From positions 17,041,543-17,105,542 of the forward strand of contig NC_066844.1 of the NCBI RefSeq assembly GCF_001640805.2: a stretch of 64,000 nt of DNA. The letters run 5' to 3'. The notes beneath the pieces are model-generated. The model did no database searches. It saw only the letters and a list, made by a program, of their open reading frames with translations, and was not told the origin of the DNA. Shown piece after piece: positions 28,501-38,854 of the stretch; position 1 is the stretch's first letter; each line of letters starts with the position of its first letter. The position numbers and the translations under genes were made by a program. This DNA is from Lates calcarifer (taxonomy: Eukaryota > Chordata > Actinopteri > Centropomidae).

Positions 28501-31106
28501 TGGGGTCAGTGACTGCACATGGGAATCCGTTGTAATGGATGTCTCACCCAACAGCAATGCCCCACCAGACAGCAGCTGGGAGAACACATGTGTTAGGGGA
28601 CGGTTGATGTTCCTCCCGTTTCTATACAGCCAGTACTAGGGTGTACCGTCTGTGGTAAGCATTAGGAGGACACACTTGGAAATGATGGATGCATGGTCAA
28701 GCAGAAACTAATGTATAAAATTTCAAAAAGGGATTTTAAAAAATCCAAGCATTCCACACGAACTGATGTGTTAACCTATTAAAATAAACAGTAAAACTAA
28801 AGCCGCATACCAAAGTTTCAGAGCTTTTAGATCTAAAACACCAAACCTCCACAGGCCATCAACACAGACAGCTGCTGACTAAACACCCTCTGAGTCTTAG
28901 TGTTACTGGTGTGCCTACACAGACTTAGAACACCACTGCCATGCAATACAGGAAGTGACAGCAAAACTCAAACACAGCTGGCAGACGCTGCAAAACCGCA
29001 GTGTGCAAAGTTTCATCCCAGTTTGAAGTGCGTGATGGAGGGGAACCTACCGGACACGCATGGAGAAGGTGTTGATATCTTTGTCCAGTTGATCCAACAG
29101 GGCGATGGACTGGATGATCATGTTGTCGACCCTGTTGACATTGAACTTGACCTTGGCTCTGGAGTAACTGTGGCCGAGGCCCAGCTGTGCCTTGGAGGCA
29201 GCCTGGCCGGTCAGACCCTTCACCAGGGAGTGGAAGTGCAGACGCACACCTGACAAAGACAGACAACAGACACAAAGGATTGATGGGTGTTAGGTGGAAT
29301 GGAGGCATGAACAGCATGGGACCAGTGGCTGTTCAGATTTTCAGTATGAACCTTCATGAGTTTCAGGATCACAAGATCACATCAGTACAAGCCACATTCA
29401 TTTCCTCACGTTTTAGAGTTATGCTTCAGACCTAGAAAATTCATTGATTAATAAACTCCTCACCTCTGGTTATCTCAGCCACCACACCTCCAGTCTGGAT
29501 GGAAATGCCAAATTCTTCTTGTAAAGCTGCTCCTATTTTGGCATCTGAAACCCCCAGTGTAGCTTTCCTTCTTCCCAGAGCGGGGCAGGTTTGTCTCCAG
29601 GAACAATTTCAGGTCGGCATGAACCACGCCTGCAAGCGAAGGAAGGATTCTTGTTATTTGGAGACACTTATTAGGACATGTAACTTAGATTCTGCAGCAA
29701 AGCCATTTAGGAAGCTGTTCCAGATCCACATTCTAGACTCAGGAATAGCTTGACAAATCAAACAATCACTCATTTATGCACCAAAAAGGTTTTCACCTGA
29801 CTGCCCACCAACTAAAAATAATCCGATCAGGAGGAAAAAAACAGGTACACCCTAACTGGCCAGTAATATTCATCAGTTATCTCAGATGGAAGAAAAAAAG
29901 ATGAATCGGTTGATTGGCGTTAGCAGTTTTAAAAAACTGTTGATTATTCAACCCATTATATCATCTGGTAAATGCATTTCATATGGCTTTCCTCAGATGT
30001 TCAGAATTGACATTAAGCTGTCAGCACATTAACTCAGTGGATTGACAGATTATAAAACATCATTACTACTGAGGAAACTTTAAATAGGATCAGATGGCAG
30101 AGGGGAAAAACTCACCTTCAGAAATGGCATTCATGTTCTCCAGGGCGGCCTGGGCCGACTTGAAGGGGAAGAATGCAGCCAGGCTCACCATGCTGTTAAA
30201 CTTCCCGATGTTCAGCACGCTCTCCTCCACCTGAAACACACACAGTTATAACCACTCTACCTGGTAAACAGATTTAACCAGTACCAGCACACTGAAGTGA
30301 GGACAGGAGACCCACCTGTGGCAGCAGCATTCCAATCTCTTCCACCTCCTTGACGGCGAACAACGCGTAGCCCGCCGCGTGCTCGAACAACACGTGTATC
30401 AAAACCTGCGAAAGGCAAAGACGGAGCGTTAGTGAGCCAGCCTGCCAACTACTAATCACAGGTAACATTTCTTGCTATGAAAAAAAACTACGTAAACATA
30501 CTGTCAACACTTCATGTACAATGATAAGTGAATTCCACGTGGTACAAGTCAGCGTCCCACGCTATCTTTGGTAGCATAGCATCTAACGTTAATTAGGTGA
30601 AGAATGCAAAATAACATTTAAATGCAGCAACTATTTATAAACGCTTCAGTTTAGTGGCCTTACATGTCACAACAACTTTTACACGCAGCCACGTCGTCGT
30701 CACGGTGAACCCACGTGTTGACCTGGGCCCGTGCGGAAAGTGCCTTGAAGCTAATCTATGCTAACATGTAACGTTAGCTGAGGAACACAACTGCTAACTC
30801 GTGTGCAGCAGCTAAAGGTACACATCACCGGATTTCATCTGCACGAATACGACTAACAAAGCTGCTCAATTCAGCAGTGACAGCCTAAGCAGTTTAAAAT
30901 AAAGACGCACATTCCAGCTAGCGTTAGCCACATGGGTGGCTAACTGCTTCACTCGTGTTGAGAGGCCTTTTACGGGTCAGCTGTAAAACTAGAAAATACC
31001 AATTTCTAGTTTTAAAACGTTTGTAATGTCAAAAAGCCTTCAGCTGTATCATATAATGGCAAAGTCTGTTAGTACGCAGGAACACCAGCACAATTTCTCT
31101 TACCAT
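25532..31106 (-). CDS. nop56: Nucleolar protein 56, box C/D snoRNP core protein
   Basis: Twelve coding exons, in transcript order: 31104-31106 (ATG only), 30316-30405, 30116-30230, 29464-29629, 29051-29249, 28206-28393, 27718-27869, 27419-27519, 26816-26964, 26442-26563, 26079-26198 and 25532-25846. The product is about 572 aa (human 594). NOP56 pairs with NOP58 on fibrillarin-containing box C/D snoRNPs that methylate rRNA. Seen in order: N-terminal domain ([20 protein letters not shown]), coiled coil ([18 protein letters not shown], then [19 protein letters not shown]), the snoRNA-binding Nop domain ([20 protein letters not shown], then [20 protein letters not shown]), and a Lys/Glu-rich tail ending in KKKKKKKKE. 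Exon 4 is one base too long: the frame shifts between its two well-conserved halves at about 29563-29577. The introns carry several snoRNAs, as in mammals. Confidence 0.96.
25921..26057 (-). ncRNA. Candidate H/ACA snoRNA in nop56 intron 11
   Basis: On the minus strand, hairpin 1 is GGCCATG paired with CATGGTCC (one bulge). An ANANNA-type H box (ATATCA) follows. Hairpin 2 has basal stem GACTC/GAGTC and upper stem CCATTG/CAATGG. Two nucleotides later comes ACA with three bases to the end. The architecture fits a box H/ACA RNA inside an intron of a snoRNP gene. The guide pockets were not resolved and no target is proposed. Confidence 0.45.
26282..26354 (-). ncRNA. snord57: Box C/D snoRNA SNORD57 (U57), guide for 18S A99
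   Basis: Lies in nop56 intron 10 on the host strand. The terminal stem is GCTGC/GCAGC, box C ATGATGA (26347-26341) and box D CTGA (26291-26288). The 16 nt directly 5' of box D are the exact reverse complement of the conserved 18S segment GCTCATTAAATCAGTT (26292-26307 on the + strand equal the rRNA sense). The fifth nucleotide from box D pairs with the A after GGCTC. Counting from the 5' end of human 18S as I remember it, that is A99, the known U57 target. Human SNORD57 also lies in a NOP56 intron. Confidence 0.9.
26654..26728 (-). ncRNA. Candidate box C/D snoRNA in nop56 intron 9
   Basis: Terminal stem TTGC/GCAA flanks an ATGATGC box C and a CTGA box D, giving 75 nt. A possible C' box (TTGATGT) is internal. 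The segment TATTTTTCGTCA is complementary over 12 nt to the 18S stretch TGACGAAAAATA, but no canonical D' box follows it, so a methylation target cannot be assigned. By host and order it could correspond to mammalian SNORD86 or SNORD56. I did not find the U56 guide for 18S C517. Confidence 0.55.
27283..27402 (-). ncRNA. H/ACA snoRNA, SNORA51-like, in nop56 intron 8
   Basis: On the minus strand, hairpin 1 is closed by CCCTGC/GCAGGG. An ANANNA H box (AGAGCA) follows. Hairpin 2 is closed by GGGTG/CACCC with an inner 6-bp stem CCAGAG/CTCTGG. CC-ACA-GTC then ends the RNA, with ACA three bases from the 3' end. The length (about 120 nt) and hairpin-hinge-hairpin-tail layout match box H/ACA RNAs. Mammalian NOP56 hosts SNORA51 between SNORD110 and SNORD57; this RNA occupies the same relative place, hence the label. 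The identity is inferred. Confidence 0.68.
27599..27675 (-). ncRNA. snord110: Box C/D snoRNA SNORD110-like, guide for 18S U1288
   Basis: Lies in nop56 intron 7. Terminal stem GGACCA/TGGTCC, box C ATGATGT, box D' CTGA, C' GTGATGA and box D CTGA: a complete set. Upstream of D' is AATCTGTCAATCC, a 13-nt complement to the 18S segment GGATTGACAGATT. The fifth base from D' pairs with the U of GGAU, which corresponds to human U1288, the SNORD110 target. Human SNORD110 is also a NOP56 intronic RNA. The D guide (ending CCGGTG) was not matched to a target. Confidence 0.85.
27870..28205 (-). other. nop56 intron 6, hairpin-containing, unassigned
   Basis: A strong local hairpin AGTGAAGG/CCTCACT lies at about 28006-28027, flanked by ACAGG/CCTGT. 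A TGTCGGG/CCCGTGACA pairing is also possible. This might be another H/ACA RNA, but no convincing H box plus ACA arrangement was found. Confidence 0.3.
28537..28650 (-). ncRNA. Candidate H/ACA snoRNA in nop56 intron 5
   Basis: On the minus strand, a 5' hairpin is closed by GACGGT/ACCGTC. A hinge (CCCTAACACATG) follows, with no perfect ANANNA. A second imperfect hairpin (CTCCCAGC with GCTGTTGGGTGAG) ends in ACA plus three bases. The size of about 114 nt is right for H/ACA, but the H box and second stem are weak. Confidence 0.35.
29325..29395 (-). ncRNA. Candidate box C/D-like RNA in nop56 intron 4
   Basis: GTGGCT/AGCCAC forms a 6-bp closing stem around a TGATGT box-C-like element and a CTGA two bases from the 3' stem. 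Two further CTGA elements lie inside. Box C is five bases from the stem and departs from RUGAUGA, so the call is tentative. The putative guides have no rRNA match that I recognise; it might be a SNORD86-type orphan. Confidence 0.33.
29991..30074 (-). ncRNA. Second SNORD110-type box C/D snoRNA (nop56 intron 3)
   Basis: Terminal stem CCTCAG/CTGAGG encloses box C ATGATGT, box D' CTGA preceded by AATCTGTCAATCCA, and a 3' CTGA (30004-30001). The D' guide is identical to that of the intron 7 RNA, including the base next to the box, and complements the same 18S U1288 region over 13 nt. The rest of the molecule differs, including the D-side guide. This looks like a diverged duplicate kept in the same host gene. 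Confidence 0.75.
30406..31103 (-). other. nop56 intron 1
   Basis: A 698-bp intron directly after the initiator ATG. It holds several AACGTTA and GCTAGCGTTAGC-like words (around 30586, 30770 and 30917), the same family as in the dcaf12 and ubap2 first introns. No snoRNA was found. Confidence 0.5.
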
Positions 31107-32910
31107 GATTAGTAAATGTCTGCAGCAGCACGCAATGCGTGTCTGCTCCGCTCCCTCTCGTCTTGAAAAAGATGGTGATCACACGTTTCAGCAAACTGCA
31201 GCGCGACCCAAACACCGCGATACCAGCGTAACACCGCGAGACCCGACCGGGAAGGAGAACGCTCCACGTGCTGGACAGAGCACTACTTTCTGTAATTGTG
31301 TGTCTTTGCATGATTTCCATCTCCATCTTCTTTACCATTTCTGAAGTTGTACTGTAAATCTTGAAAGGTGCACTTAATTACTTTTGCTCTGTGTAAACTT
31401 ACTCTAAATCTTCAGTCAGGTTAATGCGGGTGTTGCCCCCCCCCCTCCCCCAACAGGTGCAACAGGAGAGTTGGGGAGATGTGACACTATGACAACACTT
31501 CTTGTGGTTTTCCTGGGATATGGGGAGATGTGTTGATTTGGATGTAATTATGACCCTTAGTCAAAAGTCAAGACCACTGAATGTGTGAGTGCCACTGGAC
31601 CAAGCCTATACAGTGTCACTTGATGGCATTATCAGACAAGTCTTGATGCTCTGATTCACAGTTTTGGTCCAGAGTTGTTGGTGTGATTTTACCTAATATC
31701 ATCAGAAAAGTTCAAGTAAATTCTATAACTATTACTATGTTTATATTTTCCTTTATCCATGTAATTTACAACTGTAGTAGTATGTGCAATTCATAGCCTA
31801 TTCACCATGAAGATTTGCAGTTCTAAAAGGCATTTAAACAGATGGGGAACACTTCAGTAGAAAGATAGCTGTATGTAGATAAGTACATGACAACATGTTA
31901 TAAAAAGCCTAACATTAGGTGATGGAAAAATGTAACTAGAGCTTGTGCGTCAGCGTGGCAGTGTTAGAGTGAAGTGGTACAGAGAAGACTCAAAGCTGTG
32001 CTTATAATGCTATAAACGACACACAACAGCAGCAATAATATAATTTTAATTGTCCACTTCTGCAGAGTATTCTGACCGCAGTATAAGCCAAAGCTCCCAG
32101 CAACATTTTAGCACCATGCAGGAAGAAAAACAAGTGTCATATTTAGGGAAAAGTGTCATTAAAGTTCTTTCGAGTCACTGTGGTTTCCAAGAGGCGGGTG
32201 CATGTGGATCTGTTATTGCACAAGTGTAAATTACCAGCAGGTCATAAATGTCACATTGTGTTGGATTTTAGTTTAGGGCGGAATTTATGACTGACCTCCT
32301 TGGACAGATCACCTTCTGGCTGCTACACACACAGACACACAGAACTGAAGTCCAGTACATTAATCACAATAATCTCTCAGTATTTAATCTGGTGACCCGA
32401 GTGAAAGTCACGTAGAGAGTTAACTTTCCTTCTCATTTAGCAGTCGTCTATTTTAAGATACCTTATTAATGATTTTGTTGATTTGTTGATCTTCTTCCTA
32501 AGTTGTTTGAAGGTTAAGTGACTGAAAATGTGTTTGTTTGCTGTCATGTGTGATAATGTGAGTATGAATAAATGAGACTGGCTAGTGATTCCTTCGTCCT
32601 CTACCAGGGCCCATCCATTTTATAAATAATTCACTATACGGTGTCACACCACAGTTCTTGTGTGTGTGTAGAGCATCTTGTGTAGTTCACACAAGCCTCC
32701 TAATAATAATGAACAGATGCCACAGGGTTGCTCATCAATGTGTTATTTTGTCAATCATGTCACAGGCATCAGTGAGCTTAGCACCCTAATAAAAAAAAAA
32801 AAAAAAAGACAGATTCCTGAGTAATATGTGTGTTTCCAGGAGCATGGAGGAGAGCCTGTTGAGGAGCGGATGTGAGGGAGGACAGTAAAAAAGCTTAGGG
32901 ATCAGGAGAG
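31107..32910. other. Intergenic sequence between nop56 and mln (head-to-head, 1.8 kb)
   Basis: The nop56 promoter and 5' UTR lie at its left end (31107 to roughly 31260), with CpGs and no TATA box. A C-rich tract at 31436-31452 and a poly-A run at about 32790-32806 are the only low-complexity features noted. No gene was recognised. Confidence 0.5.
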
Positions 32911-32917
32911 GACTTGA

Positions 32918-33018
32918 TATAAAGGCTGACTCGGACAAGCTGACGCTCAGACCGTTGGAGTTCTGCTCATCTTAAAGCACACTTCCCCCACAATAACTGA
33001 CCAAGGCTGACACAACAC
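32918..33018 (+). promoter_or_regulatory. mln TATA box and untranslated first exon
   Basis: TATAAA at 32918-32923 is followed about 30 bp later by the probable transcription start. An untranslated exon ends at 33018 with donor CAC|GTGAGT. A second possible untranslated exon, 33116-33140, is bounded by TTGTAG and GTAAGT. A TATA-driven promoter suits a cell-type-restricted gut hormone. The exon assignments are inferred from splice signals only. Confidence 0.5.
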
Positions 33019-33593
33019 GTGAGTAACATATGGCTTCTTCTGCTTCTCCGTCTCCTGGGATTTCCATTACTCCTGCCTTTCTCCTCTTTGATGTCCTGCC
33101 TTCATTCTCTTGTAGACAACTACAGAGCTGTCTTGCTGTCGTAAGTATGGCTGGTTCACTCCGACCTCTTCTCTCTCCTGTCAGTGGAGCAGTTTGTTGT
33201 TTGTTGCTTCCATGCTTCACGCCCCCCTTCCCTCCCACCTCTTTCTTTCCCTATCTATTTGTCAACCTCTGCCTTACATAATGACATGGGATCGCCTGTG
33301 TCCTTCTTCTAAACTTAGTTATTGTTTCTGGCACTCCCACACACACACGCAGACACACACTTCACCTCACGTCAAATACTGGATGCTGACCTATTTTTAC
33401 TGTCGCCTCTCTTCCCCCCCCCACCCTGCTAAAAAAAACATTCCCTAATATCTGTATGCGGACTGACCTCAGTGCCACTCACCCCTGCTCATGTGGAAAC
33501 ACCAGTACGTCTGTTTGAGCCCTAAAGTTTTGTGCCTACGTACAGTATGTGTACATGCGCGTGCATATGTGTATGTGTCCAGGACGGAGCAGA

Positions 33594-34923
33594 ATGAGCA
33601 TGCGTGGAGCAGTGGCCGGTTGTGTGGTGCTGGTGTGCCTGGTGGCGCTGCTGGCTGAGAGAACAGAGGGACACATCACCTTCTTCAGTCCAAAGGAGAT
33701 GATGCTGATGAAGGTAAGCGGCTTGTGTTGGATTGGACGGCGTGCAGAGGTGGGGCTGAGAGAGCTGAAAGGATTAGTCGATTAGCCGATCGACAGAAAA
33801 TTAATCAGCAGCTACTCTGATTATTGATTTGTTGTCCCTTTCATTTTATAAGCAACAATGACAAACCTTCCCTCACATCTTCTCCTCTGTTAGGATTTGT
33901 GACTTTTCTTTGTTTTATTTGATAATAAATCGGAATATCTTTTGCTTTTGGGTCACTGGTTCAGAGAAACCAAAGCATTAGAATCTTGTGCAACAGAAAA
34001 TTGCTTTGGGTTTTGGTTTGTTGATCATGGCAGTCCTCTGGGCTTTAGAAAATCGCAATAGGCATTTTCACCACTATTGCTCTGTTTGATAGATTTCCAT
34101 GATCAATTTCTCATAAAAATGACTGGCATATTGATAAATAATTAAAAAGAGTGGCAAGTAAATAGAGCCTCCTTTTAAATTACAGCATTTCTTTGCCGGG
34201 AAAGATGGAATGATAAATTCCTACTCATAGTGCTCATGAATTTTGCAGTTTGGTGTTTTAGTTTTGCAAAGTTTGAATGATAAAGTTACAAAAAAAAAGC
34301 TCCAGTCGTGGTTGCCTGCAGTGCTAAATCAGTATAAGAAGCTGGCTGTCTGTGGCTCAGGAAACAAGAGAGTTTATTGATCAATTCTTTATTACTATTA
34401 TTCTCTATTTATATGATCTTCAGGAGAGAGAAGGTAGAAAGGACATGGAGCCTCGGTCAGAGGATGGTCAGTTTGAAGAAGTCACCGTCCAGCAGCTTCC
34501 TCAGGTGCAGCATGGTGGAAATCCTGTGAGTACGCATGCACATACACTGTACGTTATCATCAATACTGGTGCCTTCACTGCTGTCTCCAGTGGTTTATTA
34601 TAGACAAGCCATTAAGACTTCTTTTGTGTGTGTTCAGGATAAAACAGTGGAGATTGCCGTCCGTCTTTCACCCAAACAGCTGGATCACGTGGCTCCGATG
34701 CTCGAGGAGATCATCCATGACATAGTGGAGGAGCGTCAGAAAGGTTCAAGCATTTGATTGGTGCAGTTGTTGAAAATGCCCCACCATGACCTTGTGTCTT
34801 CTTTTATTATCACAACATGATTAACAGACACAGACTCACAAGTGATAGCGCTCTGATTAAAAACCTGTTTGGTGACCATAACATTCTCTCGCTATCTCTC
34901 TCTCTCTCTCTGCAGCCAAATAG
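33594..34923 (+). CDS. mln: Motilin precursor
   Basis: Four coding exons: 33594-33713, 34424-34525, 34638-34743 and 34916-34923, giving 111 aa (human 115). Motilin is secreted from upper-gut endocrine cells and drives interdigestive contractions through the GPCR MLNR. Residues 1-26 are a signal peptide (hydrophobic core VVLVCLVALLA, ending ERTEG). The mature peptide then starts HITFFSPKEMMLMK, matching fish motilins. The first coding exon ends after K40 and the next opens EREGRKD. The motilin-associated peptide holds the family block VEIAVRLSPKQLDHVAPMLE and ends in AK before TAG, like the mammalian AAK end. The donor of the third coding exon (G|GTTCAA) is weak; reading through it gives only KGSSI and a stop. 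Poly(A) signal AATAAA at 35020-35025. Confidence 0.92.
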
Positions 34924-35025
34924 CGAGGCCGAAGACATGAGTGGATGAATACGTACTGTGTAAATTCTTCAAAAAGCACTGAATGCTCAAATGTTTTATT
35001 GTATTTTAATGAATCAGTCAATAAA

Positions 35026-35500
35026 GGGAAGTCATTGTGTCACTAAGTTGGAGCCTCTGTGGTAATTTCCAGTTTTTCAAAAGCATGTCAGTCTTGGGCT
35101 GTGTCAGCATCTCTCTCGGGAAAGATGAGAGGAAACCAAAATTGCCATGTCCATCACCATGTCCATGAATTACTTAGACAACATGATGAATGTAAAAATG
35201 TAATTTTAATACCAAGTTATTTACCATATTCGGCATTTCATTCACACAAAAACAAGGAAAAGTGATATCATTTTATTTAAATGTAAAAACTACAGAAAAC
35301 ATGGTCATAATCAGCAAACATTTATTGGAAATGTCTGTATTTGATGTATTAAAAGCAAGAAAAAGACAGCTTTAAAGAAAGGTTTTAAAGACAGCTCTTC
35401 ACTTTTGATATGAACTCCTTCACTTGAGAAGCACAGTAACAAGAGGTGGAATGTGGCCCCATTTCCCTGTTATCAAGCCTCCATTTGCCTGATAGTCGTT
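35026..35500. other. mln/SDR tail-to-tail gap and SDR 3' UTR
   Basis: Between the mln polyadenylation signal and the SDR stop codon. TTTATT at 35272-35277 and 35321-35326 are AATAAA on the minus strand, so the SDR transcript probably ends about 180-250 nt past its stop. No other feature. Confidence 0.5.
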
Positions 35501-38500
35501 TCAGAGCTTTGATGTCAGTCTCTCGCAGATCTCAAAGTCCTTGACTGCAAGGGCAGTGTCTCGTGCCAAAGGAGCGGGAAGGACCAAGGAGCAGTCGCAG
35601 TCAAAATACTTGCCAGTTATCCCCTCAGTTTCCTCTGCCACTGCGCAGTAGATTGGGCTGACTGCACCCTCTTCTGGAGACTGAGACGGAGACAGGGATG
35701 GTGGAGTACAGTGAAACCGAAGCTACAGACATAGATACAGATCTCTGTAGGTGCAAATATGCAACCGGGAAGTTTGTATCTAGAACAACCAGTTGGGGAG
35801 CATATAACCCACATACAACAGATACACATCACAGATCCTCATCAGAGCAGAGGGGTGAGTGCTGCACCATGAGTTTGAACTCTGGGAGCAGTTGAGCCAT
35901 TGAACAGGCCTGTCTGATAATGGATTCCAGCTGTGAGTGTGTATATATATGTGTTGCTTTATTTGGATATTAGTCCGTCAAGTACACAAAAATATTTGTA
36001 TACACATACAACAACAACGTGATTGGTGTGTTTATAACAGACTGCAGTCAGTTTTTTCCTGGACTCCAGAAGTCTGGATCTGAAATAAAACTATGAGGCT
36101 ATGAGGTTAAAAGACATTACCAGTACTTCTTAATCCCCATTTATAAGAACAACCTTGTTCTCAAGTCAATCACTGAGATCTGGTAACATTGCAACTTCTC
36201 CTATTAGAAACTGTGATGGAGCATGGAACAAGAACAGTTAAACGGACTTATTTGGAAGAGGAAATGAAGCTGAACTGTTAAATTGTCCGGTGTAAACATC
36301 TGTCATAGTTTACAGACTCACTTCTTAGTTCAGCTTTGACCTACCATGCTTATGTTAGTTGGTTATGCAACACAGTTTTTTACAGTTTTCCTGTGCAGGA
36401 GGGGTTGCTAGCGCCATTTTGCACTCTTTCTTTCCATTTCAGCTCAATTATAGCCTGTATTTTCCTGTGGAAATCAACTACCTAACGGATCAGCATACCT
36501 CTAGGATGCAGCTAGAGATGTGTTCAAGAGTCCCATCAAGGCTGGAGTATATGAGCATGTCCTCACTAATTTTATCACAATAAACAAACAAAAACAAACG
36601 AAACCTTTACCAGACTGGCAAAAATGTGAAAAACAAAGGAACAGCTCAGCTTGTGGTCACAGTCAAACTGTTGGTGTTGTGTCTTTTTCCAGCGAAATCA
36701 GCTTCCCATTCATTGAGGATGTTATTGTTGACAGAAACAGAATGAACGCAGAGGCATGCAGGAATATTCTGTTGTTGACTTGTTATTGTGCAGCAGGACA
36801 GAGACTCTGTTTTGCTCACTAAGATCATTGTATGGACAAACTGTGGAATGTTCTTGAATATACTAGTCACTCCCCCTGATCTCGACACAATGTGTGTATT
36901 CTGCATTAGACCAAAACAGTGTATTAATCAGTTTCTTATCACTGTCTGATTTCCCTTGTCTGTGTCTACTTAGCAAGTAGCATACTACCTCACTAGTGCA
37001 GCGTTATTCCTAAAGCCAAGAGTTAGCATGCCATTAATGAACTACATTATTATGTGGGGTTACAGGTTATCAGAAGGATTCCTCTCTGTATCAACAGGCC
37101 ATGGAGAGCCTGTTGAACACACTTCCTGAAGCCTTTCCTGATGGAGGATTTCTGGAACGCTCACAAACAAGTTCTAAATTTAGTTCACATTATGAGGCTT
37201 TCTCTGTGGGTGAGCTGTGAAACATGTGGGACTACTTCAACTTTTTTTCCTGGGTTTTCTGGCGACTGAGTTGGTTTACACATCGAGTTTGTGCTTCAGC
37301 AACCAAAGCCACTTGTTACGACAATACATCTTTTACTGCAGACAGTTACATACACTGATTTAGCCGGTGGTTGAAACATGGCCACAATGATACAGGCACA
37401 ATAATCCACATGCATGCTTTTTAGTGCTTTCCCTGATGAAGAACAGGGTTTGAGTCTTGGCTCTCTCTTGCTCTTTCTCAGGACACCTGTCTCATTGAGC
37501 AAGCTCAGCATGTGGACTCATCCATCAGTGTGATGGGTGACTTCATATAAATTCACAATAATCAGTCTACCAAACCAGTTTCTCAGTTTATACTGTACAC
37601 TCAGCCAGGTGGGTGAGAGTGTTCTTATATAACAGGAGGTCATTTTTGACCATCAGCCAATCGCATTTAGCCTGACATAAGGAATTACATGTGGTAAAAC
37701 GCAACAACGCACTCACCTTGAAAAAGAAAAATCCAATGAAGTTGAACAGGCAACGAACTATGAGCGGATAGTGTCTCATCACCTCTGTCATGACGATGCC
37801 AGGGTGGACAGAGTTCGCAGTGACACCTACGTACATGAACACACGAAACAGAGGGACTGAGAGTAGTAGAGAGAAAGTTTTAGCACGTCTTTGATTGCAG
37901 TCTTTCTTTCCAGAGATTTTTATTCGTGATACTTAAATATGACTGGAAAGGGGAAAATCAGTTGCAGATGCACTGCTTTGCTATAAAAGCTATAATCCCT
38001 GAATGCCTTCATCTGTGGCCTGTCTTTTGATTTCTCTGAAAAATTAACTGTGTTTCTGTTTGTACAACAGTGAACAGATATTGTTTAGTCCACACTCACT
38101 CTGCAGCACTTGTTCAACAGGAAATGCCATGCATTAGCTATAGTAAAGAGTAATAATCATAATATTGATTGATTTTAGCCCACCTGTCCCCTGTAGCCTG
38201 CGTGCTAGCTCGTTGGTGCAGATGACATTGTGCAGTTTGGTGTTGTTGTAGATTTTATCCATGAAATAGCTGAGGTTCTCCCCATGAAAATGAGAGAAGT
38301 CCACTTCACCCTTCCTATGGTTGACTGAGCTGACGGTGACGATACGCGACGGAGCTGAACGCTTCATCAGATCTGGGATGTAACAGAGACATGAGTGAGA
38401 AAAGGAAAGAGAAATAAATAGCAGGCAGTTTATAACTGTCATTTATCATTTAATATCCGCAAAATGTTTGTTGTGTTAAATGGGAGATCACACAGTCTTA

Positions 38501-38777
38501 CCCAGCAGCAGGCTGGTGAGAAGAAATGGCCCCAGGTGGTTGGTGGCAAAAGAGGCATCTAAACCATCCTTGGTTATTTGCCTGGGTAAACCTGATTGTA
38601 GTATTTTAAGTGTGATTTGAAATTAGATTTTATAAATTTGATTAGATTATCCAAATACACACAGAAATATACACACAGAACAAACACATTTGTACAGTTA
38701 TGAGTATTTGACTGCTTCAGTGCATTCTGTAACCATTAGAACTAACTCCACCATTACGCTAACCTTACTCCACCATA

Positions 38778-38854
<77 letters not shown>

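Noticed and set aside
29866..29895. TGATGA on the minus strand in nop56 intron 3 as a further snoRNA
   Set aside because: A CTGA lies at a possible distance, but there is no closing stem and the would-be guide is a run of T.
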